Assembly (NCBI GenBank): GCA_010909165.1
Contig: MU008158.1
Coordinates: 831,478-895,477, forward strand
Direction: 5' to 3'
DNA: 64,000 nt
Origin: Anthoceros angustus
Taxonomy: Eukaryota; Streptophyta; Anthocerotopsida; Anthocerotales; Anthocerotaceae
Shown here: one piece after another, positions 58,018 through 64,000 of the stretch
Position numbering within the stretch: position 1 is the first letter of the stretch
Layout: each line of letters opens with the position of its first letter
Notes under the pieces: generated by a model
The model's input: only the letters and a program-made list of their open reading frames with translations
Told to the model about the DNA's origin: nothing
Database searches by the model: none
Position numbers and translations under genes: made by a program

Positions 58018-58687
58018 GTTTTGTTGTAATTTGTGGTAGATTTTTGTGTTTGTGGGCAGGTGTCAGCGTGCCTAGCTGTTTTAATGTTGGCTTATATCTC
58101 GATGACTGAGTTTCTTAGAAGGCACTTTGTTTCTAAGTGCATGGTGATAAGAACTCTAATTGTTTGGGGTTCATTGGTGTCCCTAGCATTTTGTAGGTGG
58201 CTGATCTTGTCGAGGATTGACATTTCTATGCTTCGATCTCGGATTGTGGAGGATCCCTAAACAGATTGTGCCTTCTGGATAAAGAATCTAGATGAATGTG
58301 GATTCTTCCCCTAATGTACGCAGGGGTGCAAGGATAACAACATCAAAAGATGTGGTATACTGGTTAATCGATTGGTAAATAGGAATGAGACCTGGATTTA
58401 TGATCTGCAGGATCTCATATTCTGCAGGATCTAGGTGCCCTCTTAGGATTAATTTATTGCCTATGAGGAGCAATATAGATGAAACTCTGGACCAAGCGTA
58501 GACCAGGAGGTCTTCATTTGCCTCTTTTAGAAAGCGTAGCTCTCGATAGTGTTTCTGCAATTCCAGGTTTTGTGAGATTCTATTTGCTCTCCTGAGCATG
58601 CGCTATTGCTTGTGAGAGCCTAACATGGCTCTTAGATTTATTTTTCATTATTATGTGGTGGGGAGATCAGGGATGCATTTGCGCCCT

Positions 58688-58699
58688 GCTCTGATACCA
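58688..58699 (-). other. Primer-binding site of the copia element
   Basis: TGGTATCAGAGC on the minus strand, complementary to the 3' end of initiator methionine tRNA. It lies 13 nt from the LTR. Confidence 0.9.
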
Positions 58700-58712
58700 T
58701 AAAACAATCCTA

Positions 58713-58878
58713 TGAGTCTCGGATCACACAATCATGGGTGCAGAATGATCGATTGAATAGCAGAGTGTGCACACGTTAAATTCTCGTGAAGCGGTGCGAT
58801 CAAGTAACCGCTTCGTACGTGTCCGTTGGTAAGCTGAGTGAACCGTGCCCTAATGTTAGGTAAACTAATATTTTAGCA
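58713..58878 (-). repeat. 5' LTR of the copia element
   Basis: 166 bp, TGCTAAAAT ... GAGACTCA on the minus strand. Confidence 0.9.
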
Positions 58879-58894
58879 TTTAGTAGAATAACCT

Positions 58895-61478
58895 TTGGCT
58901 CAAAGGTGGCTATAGAAAAAATTTCTAATGGCAATATATCCTAGAAAAGAACTCTCTCTCATCACATACTTATAAATGAGAAGGGTGACAAGAGCTCCAC
59001 ACTCAATATCGATAAATATTGAGTTGCTTTTAGATGCAGAGGAAGAAGATTCATGGTATATCCTAAACCCTAAACCCTTAAAAAATGTGAAATAGAAGAA
59101 TTTTTTTGATGAATTGCACATGAACTTAATATTTGTTCAAGCAGGAGTGATGAGGGAAGGAAGTTACCATACTGTACCTCTTACCGATTCTCGTTTCAGC
59201 TCTTGCTGATGAGCATTCGAACAACATATGTGTGGGGCTATGGCTAGTCCATTGACTATAGTCTTGCTGAATAAAAGCCTCTTCACATTGCACAGTCACC
59301 CAAATTGCGCTATCCCGCATCGTAAGGAAACAATCAAAAAAGCGAAGGATGGTACCTTAGTAAGAACTGCAATACTGCATTCTTTTCGTGATATCCAATT
59401 CTGTACCGCAATGTGTGGCACAACAAGGGAGAAGCGAAAAATGTGTTTAAAAATAGAACCCGACGCTACAAGCATCTCGTAAGATTGCCTTGGCGCCCTC
59501 GTGCGTTGGAGTTGCCATCACGCTTATAATTGGTCGCTTTGTCTGTTGGAGTTGCATTTCTCGTTAAGGTTTTCATCATGCGTTTGCTTCTTGCATTATT
59601 GTTTATGGAGTACGTGGATGTCAAAGATATGGAGGCCGAGCTAGTCCCTGCATAAGCGACGCCCACTTCGGCTGTAATATTTGTTGCAAATTAGACAAAA
59701 GCTAGCACAATGGCTTGGTGGATGCCGATAAATGTGTTTTGCTGAACCGAGGTACGTGACTTAAAGCACAAACATTGGGAAGAGATTGCCCACGAGGTCT
59801 AGCAATTTTGTGCTTTCAACGTTACAGACCTGAAGTGTAAATAAAAAGTCAAAAACCTGAAGAAGGTATACGAAAAGGAGAAGAAGGCATGGCCTGGCCA
59901 AGGAGCTCCAACATGGCCATCAATTTGTTATTATGGTCATCAATTTAGATGATGCATGCCTTGATGAAAGCCCGAAGCCTCCATACTCGCGACGCCTGCA
60001 AGTTTGAAGCACGATGAATAGATGGAGAGGCCTATAGCCTTTACTCTTGCGCCGCTTGCACCTTTGAAGCTTGAGCCTCAGGACCCTGTGGGATTGTAGA
60101 AAAGCTTGAACACTAGGGATGCCGAGTGTAAAAGCGAGCTTCCCTCCAACAAAAGAATAAGTTGGGTTTGGTTGCATAAGTTGCATGGGAACATAGGTAC
60201 GACAAGGTTTCTGATTAGATACGGGTATTGTGGGACCCATCGCATTAAAAAAATCTATTTTAAGGTAAAGATATCTTTTATCTATTGTTCCTACAATAGC
60301 CTATATGAAGAGCCCTTGAGCCATTAGGCAAGAATATAGCTACGAATCCCGAAGTATAATAGTGAGTTGACAATAGGAACATCAACATACTATTCAAGGA
60401 TTACGAGGTCTCAAAGGTTTAAGTAAACTCAATCTAGTTAATCACTAAAATATGGTTTTCATCATGGACTAATAAGTGAAGTGTATTCCAAAAAACAAAA
60501 GTTGATGAAGTTTATAAAAAAAATCTTTTTAAAAGAAAGATACTACCATTATTTTTCTTGTGCCAAATCCTACCACGCCTGCAGGCATGGCGTGGGGTTG
60601 CCCGTTTCTTATTTCACAGATTACTTCAAACAGCGAGTCTCCATTAACCCTTTTAGGCTGCATACTGATCAGATCCCAATCATCTTGGGTGCAATAGAAA
60701 GCCTATGGAAAGCTATACCTTCAAAGAGCCATCTTGACATCAATCCTTCACAAGGCGGCGGCAGCAAGTGACGCTTCTTCCTCGGTCATTTGCAAGCCAT
60801 TTGTTCTTCCTGCATATGATGTTCTAGAAGGAGTAGGTAACTTCAGGTAAAGGGCTTAGTCGCGTTTTTTCACCTTGACCCCCTAAGTCCACCTTCATTG
60901 TCCCATGCTGGATGGGTTTTTCCCCATCGTTTTCCCCCTCAATATAACATGAATGCTTCCATTTTTTATTAAATGTGTTTCTTCCACATGAAATTATTAT
61001 GTTAGAAAAAAAGAACGAAATAATATGAAGTAATGCAAAAGTTGAGAACAAGACAATCAATCAACTATGAAATAATATGAAATGATACAAAGGCAAATAA
61101 TAATAATAAATTATACATTATTTATTGATTTAAGTCTCCCATAATTGGGATTATCTCTCCTGCCACTCACACATTAGTTCACGACAGATGATTTTAGTGG
61201 GACCGATAATCAGGGCAAGAGCTAGTTCAATGGTAATGCAATTCAATACTGGAATGGCCATTCAAGGCTAGTGAAGAGAGAGAGTAAAGCTAACTGTTGG
61301 GCAGGTCCTTGGTACCGGCTAGGTGGTGGGACCACGGCCGGACCATGCCACTCCCCTTGCTCGCCACGGTTCAACCCCGGGCGTTTCTTTTCTAGCCCAC
61401 CATGCCCGGTCGCAGGTGGCATGGTTGCTCTACTTATTCAATGGCCTTCAAGGTCGTCAATTTTGGAAACCTTGGCAT
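58895..61478. other. AT-rich intergenic DNA
   Basis: No gene is supported. Two telomere-like units (CCTAAACCCTAAACCC) occur at about 59062-59077, too few to indicate an array. 61290-61440 contains GGTTCAACCCCGGG, resembling a pol III B box (see rejected items). Confidence 0.55.
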
Positions 61479-61653
61479 GAAGAAGAAGAAGAATTTTATT
61501 TAAGTCCACTAAGGACGGGTTTCCGTCATGGGACTTGGTACTTAACAACTTGTACCATGGTGTGCCTAAGCTACTTGCACCAAGGGCATCCACTCCCTTT
61601 AGGCACCCCATCTAAGTACCGATCCAAGCTCAGGATGCTTAATCACGGCGTAC
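61479..61653 (-). mobile_element. 5S-rRNA-derived SINE, copy C
   Basis: Minus-strand copy nearly identical to copy A from the ACGCCGT...TTAAGC point onward, ending in AAAATTCTTCTTCTTC. It is truncated at its 5' end relative to copies A and B, so it lacks the first about 30 bases. High identity to copy A indicates recent activity of the family. Confidence 0.8.
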
Positions 61654-61983
61654 GGTGATGTACCTTTATCGGTGGACCAAAACGGGTGATTTGATAACAA
61701 AATTCTAATGTTTATGAGTTAATTACAATAAAAAAAATAGGTCAAAGTCTCGATCCGAGACCCTTGGTCGTTTAGGGGTTAAACCTTAATGGTCTTGTTT
61801 TTGTTCGTTGAAAACTACGCTAATATTTGTCTTGGTGTTCTATTGTATGTTTTGGTGTGGCTGGCAAAAGAAGGGGTGTGCACAGTTGAATGTGAATGTC
61901 CTTTAGCCGAAAACGCATGATGTCATGCAGAGAAAACCAACATAAAGACGGTTACAACCTACCGTTATCATGCTGTCCTATTG
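61654..61983. other. Short AT-rich interval upstream of the PPR pseudogene
   Basis: About 330 bp; nothing supported. Confidence 0.5.
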
Positions 61984-63480
61984 TTCAGCGCAGTAGTCCT
62001 GTCTGGACTTCGAGAAAAAACGCAGAAGCTTGCAAATGAACGCAGCCCGTTCAACAGGATGTCTGGCTGGGAAGTTGTTCCTGGACCATACACTTTAGTG
62101 GGAGAACATGCATCACGAGAAGAGTTCCAACAAGAGCTATTCGCCGGCGAGGGCATGCATGCGCAGCTGGTTGCTCTGGATATGCAGATAGGTTGGCGTT
62201 CTCCGATCTCCAGCTGGAACGGGCCGGATGATTTTGAGCCTCGTAGGCCTGCAGTATTTGAACGGGGGGTAACTGCTGAAACCGTAAGCCAACTATGTAG
62301 GAACGAGCAGCTCAGCGAGGCTGTTGAGGCTTTGGAAACTCTGGTGCGGACAGGCTGTTTCTTAGTCTCTTTTTGTGCTGTCCTAAAGCAATGTATGGCT
62401 CAGAGGGATCTGGTTCTGGGTGGTCGAGTGCATGCCCTGGCTGTGAAAGGGGGGTAATGATGAGTCAGATACGTCCCTGGGCAACAGCATCATGCGAATG
62501 TATACTTCTCATGCCAAGTTGCAAGACGCGATGGATGTGTTTGCAGTGGTGGACAAACCAGATGTCTTCACGTGGTCTGCTATAATTTGTGTGCATGCTA
62601 ATCATGGGCAAGATAAGCAGGCCATCGGTCTGTACCATCGGATGCGCAGGTCGAGTGTGAAGCCGGATTGCCATGTGTTTGTCGCAGCCCTACGGGCTTG
62701 TGCAAGAGGAGCAGACTTGAAAACTGGACGGGAGGTGCATGTTGATGTGGTGGCCAGGGTTGAGCCTGATTTGTTTGTTTGTAATTCTTTGGTGGACATG
62801 TGTGCAAAGTGTACCAGCTTGGAAGACGCTCAAAGGGTGTTTGATGGACTTGGACAAAAGAATGTGGTCACCTGGAATGCAATGATATCAGAGTATTCCC
62901 AAAAGGGGATGGGACAGAAAGCTCTTCATCTTTACAGGGATAGGAGAGAAGAAGGCATCATTGCACCGAACTCTTTGACTTTCGTGTGCCTCCTGCAGGC
63001 ATGTGCAAGTGTGGGTGCTCCAGCTTTGGGGAAGGGGAAACAGCTTCATTCAGAGATTTGAGAACAGCGACTTGACGGTGATGTTGTTGTCGGTTGCAGC
63101 CTGGTATACATGCATGCCTAGTGTGGGAGCCTGAAGGATGGATGCTCAAGGCATGTTTGATGGACTCCGTCAAAAAAAATGTGGTGACATGGACCGTTCC
63201 GATAGCAGGATTCGTAGCATGGTATGGGCAAGGAAACCCTGTCTGCACAGTGCTAGGCTAGAGGAAGGCCTGGCTGTGCCCAAAAATTGTGCCTTCTCCA
63301 GGCGTGTGCAAGTGTGGGCACCCCAGCTTTGGAAACGGGGAAGCAGCTTCATGCACTGATTGGCGAACAGGGGTCTTCAGGCTGACGTTTTTATAGCCAG
63401 CAGTCTGGTGAACATGTATGCCAAGTGTGGCACCTTATAGGATGCTCAGGGTGTCTTTGATGGACTTGGTGGAGAGAATG
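61984..63480 (+). pseudogene. PPR pseudogene, paralog of the DYW-class gene
   Basis: Frames in order read VLKQCMAQRDLVLGGRVHAL, then (after a stop and shift at about 62455) GNSIMRMYTSHAKLQDAMDV, FTWSAIICVHANHG, CNSLVDMCAKCTSLEDAQRV, NVVTWNAMISEYSQKGMGQ and FVCLLQACASVGAPALGKG, then a stop at about 63059 and further damaged repeats to about 63480. The order and wording parallel the N-terminal repeats of the intact gene at 33905-36940 (for example MLLKGCTATRDLEVGRRVHAL). There are no E or DYW motifs. The upstream part (61981-62300) may be remnant leader. Stops and shifts rule out a long product. Confidence 0.88.
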
Positions 63481-64000
63481 TAGAATGCCATGATAGGACG
63501 GTTATTCCCAGCAGGGCATGGGGCAGGAAGCGAGAAACAACACTCTCCCTACGGTCGGTTGGCTTCAATTGATTAATGTCATCGTGTCTTACATCAATAA
63601 ACTCCACTCCCAAATCGGATCCAAGATTTCGTATCAGTTTTGATTACGTAGTTCTGAACAAACATAACCGCTCCAAAGCTTCAAACCACATAGCTACATC
63701 CAATTGGGTAAGATGTTGTATAAATGCCTTCAACCATGCTAAATGCGTGAGAGATGGATCGCGAAATGGGGTCGTGAATTGCATGGGATAAAAGTTAGGT
63801 GCGCGTCCAGTAGATGGCAGTTCGCCCGCTCGGAATTCGGGGCGTGGACTGGGAATAAAAGGTGCATTGGGAGTATAACGTGGGAACGCGTCACCTATGT
63901 CTGGCGTCCGCGAGCAAACGCGGGGGCGATGAAGTCATTGTTAACGAGCGAGCATCATTTCCAAGAGCAGTGGCACGCAAACTGAGGGAACGCACTCAAC
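63481..64000. other. Window end, no feature
   Basis: About 520 bp with only short open frames; nothing recognisable. Confidence 0.5.

Larger units (their letters stand above)
54682..58878 (-). mobile_element. Copia-type LTR retrotransposon, decayed, short LTRs
   Basis: About 4.2 kb on the minus strand. The LTRs are only about 156 and 166 bp and start TGTTAAAAT or TGCTAAAAT. A primer site TGGTATCAGAGC (initiator tRNA-Met type) follows the 5' LTR, and AAGTGGGAG precedes the 3' LTR. Gag, protease, integrase, reverse transcriptase and RNase H relics follow in copia order. Roughly nine substitutions plus an 11-bp indel between LTRs point to an old insertion, and several frameshifts and stops disable the polyprotein. 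Confidence 0.95.

Noticed and set aside
59062-59077. Interstitial telomere array
   Set aside because: Only about two CCCTAAA units; too short to mean anything.
61290-61440. Possible tRNA gene or tRNA-derived SINE (GGTTCAACCCCGGG B-box-like motif)
   Set aside because: The possible A box is about 70 bases away, no cloverleaf can be drawn, and no second copy was seen in the window.

Overview
The window looks like nuclear DNA of a land plant. It holds a very long DYW-class PPR gene, plant-type Mediator subunit MED4, a plant MUT9-like casein kinase, an organellar MnmG with a long N-terminal extension, and plant gypsy, copia and Mutator-like elements. A second, broken paralog of the DYW PPR and short introns (about 40-160 nt) suggest a spore-bearing lineage (lycophyte, hornwort, moss or fern). 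I cannot resolve it further, and no rRNA or tRNA gene was found to help.

Layout. 1-5730: most of a gypsy-type LTR retrotransposon on the minus strand, with gag and protease relics but no reverse transcriptase or integrase. 5731-10172: repeat-rich, non-genic DNA. 10182-14214: a complete Mutator-like element (MULE) with ~275-bp terminal inverted repeats and an exact 9-bp target duplication, a decayed transposase, and an opposite-strand OB-fold-like ORF. 14506-18261 (-): MnmG, 13 exons. 18262-22766: intergenic DNA with a 5S-rRNA-derived SINE. 22767-26702 (-): MUT9-like/PPK kinase, 16 exons. 26703-30616: GC-rich promoter zone, then a minisatellite. 30617-33632 (-): TPR protein, 13 exons. 33905-36940 (-): DYW-type PPR protein. 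38150-47368 (+): GCN1 with no introns, interrupted by a 1.55-kb tandem duplication. 49312-50975 (-): TFIIF beta subunit with a repeated intron-exon module, lying between two direct repeats. 52261-53544 (-): MED4. 54682-58878 (-): a decayed copia element with short LTRs. 61479-61653 (-): another 5S SINE. 61984-63480 (+): PPR pseudogene.

The genes do not form one pathway. Several act in gene expression: TFIIF and MED4 in RNA polymerase II initiation, GCN1 in stress control of translation through GCN2, and MnmG and the PPR protein in organelle tRNA modification and probable RNA editing. The kinase family works in chromatin and light/clock signalling.

The most unusual items are the intronless full-length GCN1 among intron-rich neighbours, its internal duplication whose two copies differ only by small indels, the 5S-derived SINE family, the tandem intron-exon module in TFIIF beta, and the DYW protein ending in DSQ. 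Small indels in GCN1 and in exon 1 of the kinase mean local consensus errors must be excluded first. Exon coordinates were derived by hand from reading frames, GT-AG sites and recalled family sequences; no alignment was run.
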